The notes: a model not told the origin generated them from the sequence alone. A stretch of DNA of 64,000 bases from Hyphomicrobiales bacterium (GCA_900468805.1 UEIF01000040.1:18590-82589); one strand, 5' to 3'; shown: positions 16,528 to 26,400, counted from the stretch's first letter. Translations and numbers: made by a program.

Positions 16528-16878
16528 ATGTCCATGCACACGCGGATCAACCCAGCCGATAGAACCCTTCTGCCTCGCGGTCTTATCGCAAGACGAAGCT
16601 CCGCTGCACTTCCCGTAACACTGGCCGCTGCTCCAATTCGCCGCCGGCGACGCGGTTACCGCGCCAACCCATGGGGGTTCGCAGTTGGTCAGATGGTCCG
16701 GCTGGGGATACTCCCCGGCATCATCCATGGAAGAAGAAGGACCGCCCTTGGCAGGGAGGTCTACACAGTTCGCATTATCGGCGAGAACTACGGTCGTGAG
16801 TTTCGTGACATCCGTGGCACCGCTCTAGCCCTCGAGGCTGACCATGGGCAAACGCATCAGCCGAACAGTCCTGCTTAA
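16528..16878 (+). CDS. Hypothetical basic protein
   Basis: 116 aa, Arg-rich in the first half (PIRRRRRGYRANPWGF), then a compact beta-like part (FAVGQMVRLGILPGIIHG, EVYTVRIIGENYGREFRDI). The second half could be a small SH3-like domain, but I recognise no family. Its 3' end overlaps the HNH gene at 16844 by 35 bp. Confidence 0.4.
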   Translation: MSMHTRINPADRTLLPRGLIARRSSAALPVTLAAAPIRRRRRGYRANPWGFAVGQMVRLGILPGIIHGRRRTALGREVYTVRIIGENYGREFRDIRGTALALEADHGQTHQPNSPA

Positions 16879-17152
16879 GCTGTTTGATCGGCAAAATGGC
16901 CGATGCTGTTACTGCGACCGCTTTGTTATCATGAGCGCCGACTACAATATACAGCAATGGCCAGACGCTGCGACGATCGAGCATCTACGGCAAAGGGCAG
17001 ACGGAGGAAGCAATGCCCCTCACAATCTCGCAATGGCCTGCAAAAGATGCAACCAAGAGCGTGGCGCGATGAACTGGCTAACCTACGCCACCTTCCGCCG
17101 CGGCGAGTTTACCGAATTCATGGCGGTCATTACGCAGTCGCCTAAACAATAG
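16844..17152 (+). CDS. HNH endonuclease
   Basis: 102 aa. CCYCDRF supplies the first zinc-knuckle pair, ATIEHLRQRADGGSNAPHNL the HNH core (His in IEHL, Asn in HNL) and ACKRCNQERGAMNWL the second knuckle. The N-terminal ISRTVLLKLFDRQNGR is a common lead-in. A nicking or cutting role in mobile DNA is likely, but the target is unknown. Translation probably starts at ATG 16844 inside the previous gene. Confidence 0.75.
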   Translation: MGKRISRTVLLKLFDRQNGRCCYCDRFVIMSADYNIQQWPDAATIEHLRQRADGGSNAPHNLAMACKRCNQERGAMNWLTYATFRRGEFTEFMAVITQSPKQ

Positions 17153-17584
17153 TCTCTGGCGAGAGGCTGACACTGGCCGTCGGTGTTGTTGCCGCATGGC
17201 CGGCGGGCAGAACCTAATTACTAAAGCCACTACAAGCGCGCCCGTCAGCCTCACCAGCTGGCGGGCAAATCTCTTCGGCAGTAGGTTATCCACAGGAGTC
17301 GAACCGCTAAAAAGTCGTTCCAAAAGTGGGGAGGGGAAGTGGGGAAGAAAGCGCCTGCTTCGGATTACTCAACGAAAACAGGCGCTTATCTTCAAATATG
17401 GCTCCCCGGGTCGGATTTTATCACCGGTGGGGGTAAGCCGCGACCAATCAACAAGAAGGCTAGGGGCCTCCGCGATGCGAAGTTGCAGGGGGCCGGCGGT
17501 GCAGAGGAAGAGGAGGGAAGGAGATTCCGCGACGGGCTTGGAGGCTGCAGAGAGGCTACGGCCGGCTCGTCACGGAGAAATGAC
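17153..17584. other. Intergenic with repeats and hairpin
   Basis: No convincing gene. Two GTGGGGA-type repeats (17324-17347) recall those before the integrase relic. A 9-bp inverted repeat AAGCGCCTG / CAGGCGCTT (about 17347-17391) can form a hairpin. A TGGCTCCCCGGGT segment near 17399 looks like the reverse complement of a tRNA 3' end, a possible att remnant. None of this is proved. Confidence 0.35.
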
Positions 17585-18082
17585 ATGGCACAGGCCATTC
17601 AGAAAATCACGCGCAGCGCAGGGTGCGATATTTCCTTCAACAAGCTGGTCTTGAGCCAGCAGAACGTCCGGAAGACCAAAGCGGATGTCTCGATCGAGGA
17701 TCTTGGGGAGGACATTGCCCGTGGGGGACTGTTGGGCAGCCTCAATGTTTGCCCTGAACTCGACGGCGACTGCAACGAGACCGGCACTTATCGCGTCCCC
17801 GCCGGCGGCCGGCGCTATCACGCCCGTGAACTGCTCGTGTCCCAGAAGCGACTTCCGCAGACCGACGGCGGTCCATGCGTCGTCAGCAGGGGAGAGGCAC
17901 CTGAAGTCGAGGATTCTCTTGCCGCGAACGTTCATCGCGTCGACCTCCATCCCCTCGAGCAGTTCAGGGCGTTTCAGACACTGCAGGAGCAGGGGCAGGA
18001 TGAAGACGAAATTGCCGCGCGCTTCTTCGTCTCCGTCGCGACGATGCTTCCGCCGGGCTCTTTCGTTTCTGGAGACTGCACC
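17585..18082 (+). pseudogene. ParB N-domain protein, truncated and fused
   Basis: From ATG 17585: AQAIQKITRSAGCDISFNKL VLSQQNVRKTKADVSIEDL, then GGRRYHARELLVSQKRL and SLAANVHRVDLHPLEQFRAF. This is the start of the large ParB-like protein of rhizobial plasmid/ICE regions. After FFVSVA (about 18040) homology ends, with the DNA-binding middle and C-terminal parts gone, and the frame runs on into the DUF932 relic. Conserved residues are also altered (GGLLGSLNVCPEL). An internal deletion is the likely cause. Confidence 0.65.
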
Positions 18083-18508
18083 ATGAACAATCTTGCCCAA
18101 CATTCCCGCTCGGTGTCCACCGGTTTCAAGCTCGACATCTCGCGCGGCGAGCGCATCGGCCGTATGTCGTCGGAGTGGTTCTCGGGGCCCGAGGATGAGC
18201 GCTATCTTTCCCTCGGCGAACTTTACGACTGGGTCAAATCCCGCGCCGATCACGCCCATGGCGGATCCTCGATCATCGGCCTTGTCGGTGAGAGGACCCT
18301 GCGGCGAATGCCCGTCATGGACAAGTGCCGCGTCGAGCTCGTCGGCTTCACCCACGGCATGCGTGACTGGCCGAGGTCAACCAGCCTCTTCTCCGAGATG
18401 ATCGCCTGGAAGGTGCGGTTCTTCGTAACCACGACAGAGGAAGGTCCGGTCATCCTCGAGCGATTGAAACAGCGCCATCGCCTCATCGATATCGCGCGCC
18501 AATCGTGA
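18083..18508 (+). pseudogene. DUF932 protein N-terminus, internally deleted
   Basis: The ATG at 18083 with GGAG upstream opens NNLAQHSRSVSTGFKLDISR, GERIGRMSSEWFS and DERYLSLGELYDWVKSRAD, the typical start of the DUF932 protein that follows ParB on rhizobial plasmids. The expected middle and C-terminus are missing. From about 18270 an unrelated segment follows (LFSEMIAWKVRFFVTTTEEG, ERLKQRHRLIDIARQS). The frame is open with the ParB relic, so a chimeric protein from 17585 could be made. Confidence 0.55.
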
Positions 18509-18520
18509 CGGAGGTTTGCC

Positions 18521-19555
18521 ATGTTGTCCGCTTCGGAGCTGGCAGACCGTCTCGCGCAAGATGCCGAGGCCGTCTGCCACCACTACCTCTCCGCCGGTCG
18601 CCGGGCTGGCAATTATTGGCTCGTCGGCGACGTTGCCAACAGCAAGGGTCGGTCGCTCTACGTGCATCTGATCGGCCCGCGCGCTGGCAGGTGGACGGAT
18701 GCTGCGACCGGCCAGTTCGGCGATCTGTTGGATCTCGTACGCGAGAGCTGCGGTCTCGTTGACTTCCGCGACGTGGCCGATGAGGTGCGTCATTTCCTTA
18801 GCCTGCCCCAGCCCGATCTACGCTCGTTCAGAGAGGGCAACGCCGGTGATTCTGTGTCGGTCGAGCGGCCGGCGACTGAGCGGGCACGGCGACTGTTTGG
18901 GATGACACAGCCGCTCGCGGGCACGCTTGCTGACGTCTATCTGCGCGAGCGCGGCATCCTGCGAGCATCGACGCATGCGGCGCTGCGCTTCCAGTCTTCC
19001 TGTTACTATCGCGATCTCCTAACCGGTCGGACGACAAGCTATCCGGCTCTGATCGCGGCCGTGACCGATCGGGAAGGGCAAATCACCGGGGTTCACCGGA
19101 CCTGGCTCGACCCGGACGGCGGCGGCAAGGCCAAGGTGGACGATCCCCGCCGCGCGCTCGGCAAGCTGCTCGGCAATGGTGTCCGCTTCCGCTTTCCTGT
19201 GAGCGAACCCGTTCCTGTCATGGCAGCGGGCGAGGGCCTCGAAACCGTGCTTTCGCTTGTCGCCATCATACCCGGCATGCCGATGGTCGCGGCGCTGACG
19301 GCTAATCATCTTGCCGCCTTCCGGTTCCCGCCCGGATGTCTGCGCATCTACATTGCCGCCGACGCGGATGCCGCCGGCCGGCATGGTATGGAGGGATTGA
19401 GTCGACGAGCGCGGGAGTATGGAATCCTGCCACTGGTGCTGTCACCCGACCTCGGCGACTTTAACGACGATCTGCGCTGGCTAGGCCCGGACCGGTTGAC
19501 CGCAAGCCTGCGGGCTCAACTGGAACCGGAAGATGCGATCACCTTCCTGCCCTGA
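18521..19555 (+). CDS. Toprim-domain primase-like protein
   Basis: 344 aa. The N-terminal CHHYLSAGRRAGNYWLVGDV, LYVHLIGPRAGRWTDAATGQ and GDLLDLV form the degenerate zinc-binding/primase-like lead found in plasmid Toprim proteins. A C-terminal Toprim fold follows: VMAAGEGLETVLSLV (catalytic Glu) and LRIYIAADADAAGRHGMEG (Asp-x-Asp). Such proteins accompany ParB/DUF932 genes in rhizobial conjugative regions and may act in replication or priming of transferred DNA. It follows the DUF932 relic by 12 bp and appears intact. Confidence 0.75.
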   Translation: MLSASELADRLAQDAEAVCHHYLSAGRRAGNYWLVGDVANSKGRSLYVHLIGPRAGRWTDAATGQFGDLLDLVRESCGLVDFRDVADEVRHFLSLPQPDLRSFREGNAGDSVSVERPATERARRLFGMTQPLAGTLADVYLRERGILRASTHAALRFQSSCYYRDLLTGRTTSYPALIAAVTDREGQITGVHRTWLDPDGGGKAKVDDPRRALGKLLGNGVRFRFPVSEPVPVMAAGEGLETVLSLVAIIPGMPMVAALTANHLAAFRFPPGCLRIYIAADADAAGRHGMEGLSRRAREYGILPLVLSPDLGDFNDDLRWLGPDRLTASLRAQLEPEDAITFLP

Positions 19556-19860
19556 TGAGGCTGGCCGGAAAGGGAGGGCATCGCCGGCGGCTGCGTTGGT
19601 GAAGGAAGCTCCAAGGGGCCTTCCGCGCGGGCGCGCCCGCCGGGCTTGCTGAGAGGCGACCGTTACCGCGCAGGTGCCTCACGACTTTTAAGTTTACGAT
19701 GCCCCCTGACGAAGGCGCGAACTATTTCCGGGCCGCCGGATACGATCCGGATTAAGTAGGATCTGCTCTAGCCTTCGTCCTCGATGTGCCAAGATTCCAG
19801 GCGATAGCAGCAACGACCGCGTCCGAAAAAGCCCCGATCGGCGCACCGATGCCGGGAGAC
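19556..19860. other. Intergenic, right edge of mobile region
   Basis: GC-rich, with a short open stretch near 19700 that contains no recognisable domain. It marks the change from the mobile region to the BI-1/sigma block. Confidence 0.35.
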
Positions 19861-19900
19861 AAAGGAAAACGGCCGGGCGTCAAACCCAGCCGTTTCCTTT
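19861..19900 (-). terminator. Intrinsic terminator for the BI-1 gene
   Basis: On the minus strand GGAAACGGC pairs with GCCGTTTTCC around a GC-rich inner stem, ending in TTTTCCTTT. It lies 84 bp after the BI-1 stop and could also work in the plus direction. Confidence 0.65.
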
Positions 19901-19983
19901 AGGGTGAACGCCCGGCCTGCCATCCTGTCACAGATCACAGACCGGGCGCTCTTGCGCTTCCATTGCCCCCAGAAGCGCGGTCT

Positions 19984-20700
19984 TTATTCCCGTTCGCCCG
20001 TGAAGTTGAGCAGAAGCTGGAAAATGTTGACGAAGTTCAGGTAGAGCGAGAGCGCGCCGAAGACAGCAAGCTTCTGGTTCGATTCCTGATCGTAGTTTTC
20101 CGAATACTGTTCCTTGATATTCTGCGTGTCGTAGGCGGTGAGGCCGACGAAGACCACGATGCCGATCACCGAGATCGCGAACTGCAGGGCGGACGAGCCC
20201 AGGAAGATATTGACGACCGAGGCGATGATGATGCCGAACAGGCCCATCATCAGGAACGAGCCCATCTTCGAGAGGTCGCGCTTGGTCGTATAGCCGTAGA
20301 GGCTAATCGTGCCGAACATGGCAGCGGTGATGAAGAAGGTCTGCGCGATGCTGGTCTTGGTGAAGACCAGGAAGACGGAGGCAAGCGACAGGCCCATCAC
20401 GGCGCAGAAGGCCCAGAAGGTCATTTGAGCGGTGCTCGATGACATCGACTGGATGCGGAACGAGAAGAAGAAGACGAAGGCGAGCGGCGCCAGCATCACC
20501 ACCCACTTGAGCGGCGACTGGAAGATCGGCACGTAGAGCGCCGGCGTGGAGCCGACGACGAAGGCGACGATGCCGGTGATGACGAGGCCAAGCGCCATGT
20601 AATTATAGACGCGCAGCATGTGCTGGCGCAGGCCTTCATCGAAAAGGACCTGCGTATTGGCGGCCGAGCCGGTACCATAGCGGGGATTGATCGGGTTCAT
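19984..20700 (-). CDS. Bax inhibitor-1 / YccA family membrane protein
   Basis: 238 aa with seven hydrophobic segments. The family blocks are clear: LRVYNYMALGLVITGIVAF, AQMTFWAFCAVMGLSLASVF, a conserved YGYTTKRDLSKMGSFLMMG and the C-terminal FVGLTAYDTQNIKEQY with the acidic pair that lines the BI-1 calcium/proton path. It sits in the inner membrane. Bacterial members act as calcium-leak or stress-related channels or modulators of membrane proteolysis. It is 20 bp from the anti-sigma gene in the same direction. Confidence 0.9.
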   Translation of the reverse strand: MNPINPRYGTGSAANTQVLFDEGLRQHMLRVYNYMALGLVITGIVAFVVGSTPALYVPIFQSPLKWVVMLAPLAFVFFFSFRIQSMSSSTAQMTFWAFCAVMGLSLASVFLVFTKTSIAQTFFITAAMFGTISLYGYTTKRDLSKMGSFLMMGLFGIIIASVVNIFLGSSALQFAISVIGIVVFVGLTAYDTQNIKEQYSENYDQESNQKLAVFGALSLYLNFVNIFQLLLNFTGERE

Positions 20701-20720
20701 GACTGATCTCCTCGGTTAAA

Positions 20721-21488
20721 CTAGTAGAGCGATCGGGCAAGCCGTTCGGCCGCCTGATCGAGATTGGTGCCTTTGTTTTCGGCGATCAGCGCGTAAGCGA
20801 CCTCGCCAATCTGCCAGTAAGCGGCTTCTATTTTTTCAAGGGCGACATGGCTGACCGGCTTCACCTCGAAGGCACCCGGCCGGACGGCAAAGAGCGACAG
20901 GCGCTTGCCGTCGGCTTCCTCGATTGCCATTTCGACGCTCGGGCCAAAATCCGACGGGAAGATCTGCACATCGGCGACCTTCCAGTCCTTTGGCAGTTCG
21001 GGCATGACAATTGCTGTCGCAGCGCGGATTTCCTCGGCGCTATAGGCCGGGGCCGCCTGCGATCGAATGGTTTCGCGCACGGCAACGGTGCGATAGGCAC
21101 GCACCGCATCCTCGACATAGGCCGGTGCCGGAACAGAAGCTGCGACCTCCGTTGCCGTAAAGGCGCCGAAGGAATTATGCGCCACCCAGCCGGCCGCCAA
21201 GAGAACACCGACGGCAGCGATGCGCTGAATGGAATGCAGGATGCGGCCATAAGAAAGGCCACGCTCAAGCCGGCGGGCGACATCGCGCGTTTCAGCGCGG
21301 CCGAAGGCGCTTTCGCCGGCAAGGGCCAAACGCAATTCGCCTCTCATGCTGAGATCAGCCATGACCTTGGCGGCAATCGCCGGGTTCTCGGAGAGATAGG
21401 ATTCCACCTGGATGCGCCGTGCGACATCGAGCTCGCCGTCCACATAGGCGTCGAGATCGGCATCGATGATTGGATCAATCGCCTTCAT
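20721..21488 (-). CDS. Anti-sigma factor, membrane-bound
   Basis: 255 aa from the ATG at 21488 (MKAIDPIIDADLDAYVDGEL). The short N-terminal helical domain with DADLDAYVDGELDVARR is the usual sigma-binding part, and the zinc-binding HxxxCxxC motif is absent. One membrane helix follows (about 96-115, IAAVGVLLAAGWVAHNSFG), then a periplasmic domain. The start overlaps the end of the sigma factor gene by 14 bp, the classic coupled pair in which the membrane protein holds the sigma until a signal arrives. Confidence 0.85.
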   Translation of the reverse strand: MKAIDPIIDADLDAYVDGELDVARRIQVESYLSENPAIAAKVMADLSMRGELRLALAGESAFGRAETRDVARRLERGLSYGRILHSIQRIAAVGVLLAAGWVAHNSFGAFTATEVAASVPAPAYVEDAVRAYRTVAVRETIRSQAAPAYSAEEIRAATAIVMPELPKDWKVADVQIFPSDFGPSVEMAIEEADGKRLSLFAVRPGAFEVKPVSHVALEKIEAAYWQIGEVAYALIAENKGTNLDQAAERLARSLY

Positions 21489-22014
21489 TGCCGTTCCCCC
21501 CAATCAATCTCAGATGCGCAGTACGCGGCGCCTTCTCCTCGAGTTCGCGCAGCTGGGCGCGGGCTCGGGAAATACGCGACATCAGCGTACCGACAGGAAT
21601 GCCGAGCGCATTGGCTGCTTCCTGATACGAAAGGTCCTCGATCGCCACGAGGTGCAGCGCCTCACGCTGTTCTTCCGGCAAATCGAAAAAGGCGTTGCGC
21701 ACCTGCTTCAGGCGCACCGCATGTTCCTGTCCGGCCGGTAGCGACTGTTCCGCCTCGACGGCCGCCTCGTCATGGCGGCGTGTCAGGGAGCGGTTCTGCC
21801 GAACACGGTCGATATGCGCGTTGTGCAGGATGGAAAGCAGCCAAGTGCGCAGGTTTCCGCCGCTGCGGAAGCTCTTGCGCTTCTCGAAGGCCCGGACCAG
21901 CGCATCATGCACCAGATCCTCCGCCTCATCCGAATTGCGCACCAGCGAGCGTGCGTAGCGTCGAAGCGCTGCAAGCTGACCGATGACATCGAAGGGGCGT
22001 TCTTTCCGTTCCAT
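21475..22014 (-). CDS. ECF RNA polymerase sigma factor
   Basis: 179 aa with region 2 (RYARSLVRNSDEAEDLVHDA, LRTWLLSILHNAHIDRVRQN) and region 4 (LPEEQREALHLVAIEDLSYQ, ALGIPVGTLMSRISRARAQL). It lacks region 3, as ECF sigmas do. There is no ribosome site before the ATG at 22014. Instead an ECF-like promoter sits 8-35 bp upstream, so a leaderless, self-activated mRNA is possible. The cognate anti-sigma overlaps its 3' end. The signal is unknown. Confidence 0.92.
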   Translation of the reverse strand: MERKERPFDVIGQLAALRRYARSLVRNSDEAEDLVHDALVRAFEKRKSFRSGGNLRTWLLSILHNAHIDRVRQNRSLTRRHDEAAVEAEQSLPAGQEHAVRLKQVRNAFFDLPEEQREALHLVAIEDLSYQEAANALGIPVGTLMSRISRARAQLRELEEKAPRTAHLRLIGGNGNEGD

Positions 22015-22021
22015 GATTGAG

Positions 22022-22049
22022 TATACGAAAGCATCGCCGATTTTATTCC
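22022..22049 (-). promoter_or_regulatory. ECF-type promoter for the sigma gene
   Basis: Minus strand GGAAT (22049-22045), 17-bp spacer, CGTATA (22027-22022). This resembles ECF promoters of the GGAAC-N16/17-CGT kind. The expected start point falls within 1-5 bp of the sigma ATG. Confidence 0.45.
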
Positions 22050-22105
22050 GGCTAAACGCAGATTTTTTCAGATCTGCCAGAAAATGAATGCCGATTTTTG
22101 GGCAA

Positions 22106-22140
22106 TGCCAAAAACCTCCGCCATCTGCCAGGGCGGAGGT
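22106..22140 (-). terminator. Intrinsic terminator after the bicupin gene
   Basis: 9-bp stem ACCTCCGCC / GGCGGAGGT (22140-22114), followed on the minus strand by TTTTTGG; 54 bp beyond the 22194 stop. Confidence 0.85.
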
Positions 22141-22193
22141 ATTGTTTTGCAGGCTTAATGCAAGGGATCAACTCTCGGGCATAATATTCGGGG

Positions 22194-23444
22194 TCAGGCC
22201 TTCGGCATGATCCCCGGCTGGTCGGCGGGAAATTTCGCTATGTCCTGGACACTGATATTGAGATGCTGGGCAACGAGGGCTGCCGGTGTATGGGTCAGCC
22301 ACGAGGAGAGGCCGACTTCCTGATATTCAGCCACTTTAAAGACCGCGACGAACTGAAGGTCCGTCTTGCCGGTATTTTCGATGATATGGCCCTGGCTGCG
22401 TTTGACATAGCCGATATCGCCGGGTCGGAAGTCGGCGGTCTGGCTGCGCGGGCCGGCATCGAACACCGTCATGCGGCCTTCGCCCTTGATCCAGTACTGC
22501 CATTCGTCGGCATTCGGATGCCAGTGCATTTCGCGCACGCCGCCCGGCTTGATCGTCTCGATCGCCGCAGCGATCGTCTTCGACACCTTGAAGATGTTGC
22601 TGTCGGCAAGCTGGATCGTGCCCGACGCATTCTGCTTCAGCGGTGCCGAAGCCGTCAGCCTGTAGGTGAAAGGGTAGGGCGGCAGGCCTGCGGAAGCTAC
22701 GGCCTCCTGGTCGGCCGAAAGCGGACCTGGTTCCTTGCCCTGAAAGATCCAGAGATCCTGTAACGGGATGTTCTTGAACGTGTCCTGCGGCACCCCGAAG
22801 TTCTTGGCAAGCAGCTCCGGCGATGTATGAGCCAGCCAGTCGGTCAGGAGCAGCGTCCCGTATTCGGACTGGTCGCCCTCGTCGAAGACGAGGACGAATT
22901 CGGCGCCTTCGGGCCCAAGGCCCTGCAGCGAATGCGGGAAGCCGGCTGGAAAATACCAGAGATCGCCAGCCTCGACGTCCTGCACATAGGCACGGCCCTG
23001 CGGATCAAGCACAGTCACCCGGCAGCGGCCATTGGTCATGATCGCCCATTCGGAAGCCCGGTGCCAATGCATCTCGCGGATGCCGCCGGGGCCGAGGCGC
23101 ATGTTGACGCCGGAGACCGCTTGGGAAATCGCGAAATCGGCCTGCGTCACCTGCCGTGCCCAGCCGCCGTTCTGGATGCGCTTGGGTGCATTGTTGAATG
23201 ATCCCCAAAAGAGCTGCATATCGCCGACATCGGTTGCCGGCGGATTGCCGAACGCGGGAAACTGATCGTTGATCGCAGGGTTCTTCGGGCCGGGATCGGA
23301 GAGCCCGGCAGGATTGGCATTAATGGCGCCTTCTGCGGGCTGATCGGGGTTGCCGAAGCTTGCCGCGCGCGCAGCACCCGCCGCCAGTGCCGTTCCGCCC
23401 ATCGCTCCAAGCGCTAGAACCGTACGTCTAGAAAGAGGTTCCAT
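22194..23444 (-). CDS. oxdC: Bicupin oxalate decarboxylase, Tat-exported
   Basis: 416 aa. The N-terminus LSRRTVLALGAMGGTALAAG is a twin-arginine signal, so the enzyme should work in the periplasm. Two germin-like cupin domains follow. The manganese ligands are seen as H126-W-H128...E132 and H307-W-H309...E314, both in GG(I/V)REMHWH. The lid segment reads SEYG (193-196) instead of the Bacillus SENS and keeps the catalytic Glu, favouring decarboxylase (oxalate to formate and CO2). AAAGGA precedes the ATG. It follows the RND gene by 31 bp in the same direction. Confidence 0.85.
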   Translation of the reverse strand: MEPLSRRTVLALGAMGGTALAAGAARAASFGNPDQPAEGAINANPAGLSDPGPKNPAINDQFPAFGNPPATDVGDMQLFWGSFNNAPKRIQNGGWARQVTQADFAISQAVSGVNMRLGPGGIREMHWHRASEWAIMTNGRCRVTVLDPQGRAYVQDVEAGDLWYFPAGFPHSLQGLGPEGAEFVLVFDEGDQSEYGTLLLTDWLAHTSPELLAKNFGVPQDTFKNIPLQDLWIFQGKEPGPLSADQEAVASAGLPPYPFTYRLTASAPLKQNASGTIQLADSNIFKVSKTIAAAIETIKPGGVREMHWHPNADEWQYWIKGEGRMTVFDAGPRSQTADFRPGDIGYVKRSQGHIIENTGKTDLQFVAVFKVAEYQEVGLSSWLTHTPAALVAQHLNISVQDIAKFPADQPGIMPKA

Positions 23445-23475
23445 GGTTTTAATCCTTTCGTGTCGATTGGGAGGG

Positions 23476-26400
23476 TTATTCCGCCGGAGCTTGCGTTGAG
23501 GCGCCGGTGGTGGCGTGCCGTCTGCGGCTGACGAATTCGCTCAGCTTTTCCAGGTAGAGGTAGACGACCGGCGTGGTGTAGAGCGTCATCACCTGGCTGA
23601 TGAGCAGGCCGCCGACCATGGCATAGCCGAGCGGCTGGCGCAGTTCCGAGCCGGTGCCGTGGCCGAGCATCAGCGGCAGGCCGGCAAGAAGTGCCGCCGC
23701 TGTCGTCATGATGATCGGACGGAAGCGCAGGAGACAGGCCTGACGGATTGCGTCTTCCGGCGACAGTCCCTGCTCGCGCTGGGCGGCAATAGCGAAGTCG
23801 ACGATCATGATGCCGTTCTTCTTGACGATGCCGATCAAGAGGATCACGCCGATCAGCGCGATGACGGTAAAGTCGAAGCCGAAGGCCCAGAGCATGGCGA
23901 GAGCACCAAGACCGGCGGAGGGGAGCGTCGACAGGATCGTCAGCGGATGGAAATAGCTCTCGTAGAGCACCCCGAGGATCAGATAGATCACAGCAATCGC
24001 AGCGAGCACCAGCAGCGGTTCGCTTGAGAGCGAACTCTGATAGGCCTGCGCATTGCCCTGGAACGTGCCGATGACGGTTGCCGGCTTGCCGAGATCGGTC
24101 TCAGCGTTGTTGATCGCGGCAACCGCCTGGCTGAGTGCGGTCCCTTTTGCGAGGTTGAAGGAGAGTGTGACGGCCGGAAATTGGCTCTGGTGGTTGACGG
24201 CAAGCACGGCCGTCGGCTCCGTCGTCTGCTTGACGAGCTGGTTCAAGGGAACCTGCTCGCCGGTCAGCGGCGATTTGATGTAGAGGCCGTTGATCGCCAG
24301 CGGCGACTTCTGGAACTGGGGGGCAAGCTCGAGAACCACATGGTAGCTGTTCAGGTCGGTGAAATACTGGGTGACCTGGCGCTGGCCGAAAGCATCGTTA
24401 AGCGTATCGTCGATCATTTGCGGCGCAATGCCGAAGCGCGATGCCTGGTCACGGTCGATCGTAAGCGTGACGGTAGCGCCGCTATTCTGCTGGTCGGTGG
24501 CGACATCGGTCAGCTCCGGCAGCGTCTTGAATGTGGCAAGCAGCTTGGCTGCCCAGTCGTCCAACTCGTCGGCATTGCCGTCCTGCAGCGTATATTGGAA
24601 CTGCGTGGCCGAAGCCCGTCCGCCGACGTTGATATCCTGCGCCGGCTGCAGGAAGAGTTCTGCGCCCTGCATCTGCGCGAGTTTCGGACGAAGCCGGTTG
24701 ATGATTTCGCTTGCCGAGGCATCGCGCTGGTCTTCAGGCTTCAGCGTGATGAACATGCGGCCGTTATTGACGGTCTGGCCCGCCCCGCTGCCGACGGCCA
24801 TGCCGACGGTCGCAACCCCGGGATCGCTGGCAACGACATTGCCTGCCTCGAGCTGGTGACGCGACATTTCAGCGAAGGAAATATCCTGCGCGGCTTCAAG
24901 TGTACCGGTGATTAGGCCGGTGTCCTGGATCGGGAAGAAGCCTTTGGGAATATTGACGAACAGGAAGCCGGTTGCCGCAAGCGAAGCGATGAAGACTGTC
25001 ATGGTCAGCCGGTGATGGCGCAGCGCGATATCGAGCGTGTAGCGGTAAGCGGCAAGAAGCCCGTCGAACGCCTTCTCGCTCATTGCATAAAGCTTGCCAT
25101 GGTTGGTGTCTTTTTCCGGCTTAAGGAAACGTGAACTCATCATCGGTGTGATGGTCAGCGAGACGATTGCCGAGACGACGATCGTCATCGTCACTGTGAT
25201 TGCGAACTCGCGGAACAGCCGGCCGACAATTCCGCCCATCAGGAGCAGCGGAATGAAGACGGCGACGAGCGAGATACTGATCGAAATGATGGTGAAGCCG
25301 ATTTCGCGCGCGCCGTCGATTGCCGCCTGTTTCGGCGTTTTGTCCATCTCCATATGGCGATGGATGTTCTCGACCATGACGATCGCATCGTCGACGACGA
25401 AACCGACGGCGATACTCAAGCCCATCAGCGAGAGATTATCGAGGCTGAAGCCTACGACATACATCAGCGCCAATGTGGCCAGGAGCGCCAGCGGCACGGT
25501 GACGCTCGGGATCACCGTCACCCAGACATTGCGCAGGAAGACGAAGATCACCATGACCACAAGGGCGATGGTAATAACAAGCGTCGTTTCGACATCCGCC
25601 ACCGAGGCGCGGATCGTGGTTGTCCGGTCGCTGAGGATGGAGAGGTGGAGGGCCGCCGGGGCGATCGACTGAAGCTGCGGCAGCGCGGCGCGGATCGCAC
25701 CGACCGTATCGATGATGTTGGCGCCCGGCAGTTTGAAGATCGGCAGGAGGATTGCCTGCTTGCCATCGGCCCAGGCTGCCAGCTGATCGTTCTCCGGTCC
25801 GTCGATCGCCTGGCCGATATCGCTGATGCGCACCGGAGCGCCGTCGCGATAAGCGACGATCGAATCGTTCCAGGGGGCGGCCTTGAGGAGCTGGTCATTG
25901 TCATAGATCGTGTAGGTGTGCTCTCCACCCTGCACACTGCCTTTCGGTGAGTTGCTGGTGATGCTGGTCACGGCGCTGCGGATATCCTCAAGCGAAAGTC
26001 CCATCTCGGCGATCTTGCCGGGATCGATCTGCAGGCGCACGGCCGGCTTCTGCTGTCCGAAGATCAGAACCTGCGAAACGCCGTCGATCTGGCTGACATG
26101 CTGGGCGAGCACGCTTTCGGCAAAATCGTCGACTTGCGTCAGCGGCAGTGTATCCGAAGTGAGCGCAAGAACCATGACCGGCGGATCGGCGGGATTGACC
26201 TTGCGATAGGTTGGCGGCGAAGGCAGGTCCGTCGGCAATTGCCCTCCGGCTGCGTTGATTGCGGTCTGCACGTCCTGGGCGGCGCTATCGACGTCGCGCG
26301 ACAGATCGAATTGCAGAGTGATCGCGCTCGAGCCGAGCGTGCTCGTCGAGGTCATCTGGGTGACGCCGGGGATCTGGCCGAACTGCCGCTCCAGCGGCTG

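Larger units (their letters stand above)
8718..19555. mobile_element. Decayed integrative/phage-like region (approximate bounds)
   Basis: A run of about 10.8 kb holds a broken tyrosine integrase at the left, two HNH nucleases, DUF3606 copies, XRE and excisionase-like small regulators, small membrane proteins, and at the right a ParB/DUF932 relic with a Toprim protein. This last gene set is typical of rhizobial plasmid or ICE transfer regions. Gene density is low, frames are broken, and both orientations are mixed, unlike the flanking operons. Exact ends cannot be set: no clear attL/attR repeat was proved. Confidence 0.5.

Noticed and set aside
17287..17307. TPsiC-like GGTTCGACTCC on the minus strand as a tRNA gene
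   Set aside because: The flanking bases do not form a T stem or the rest of a cloverleaf.
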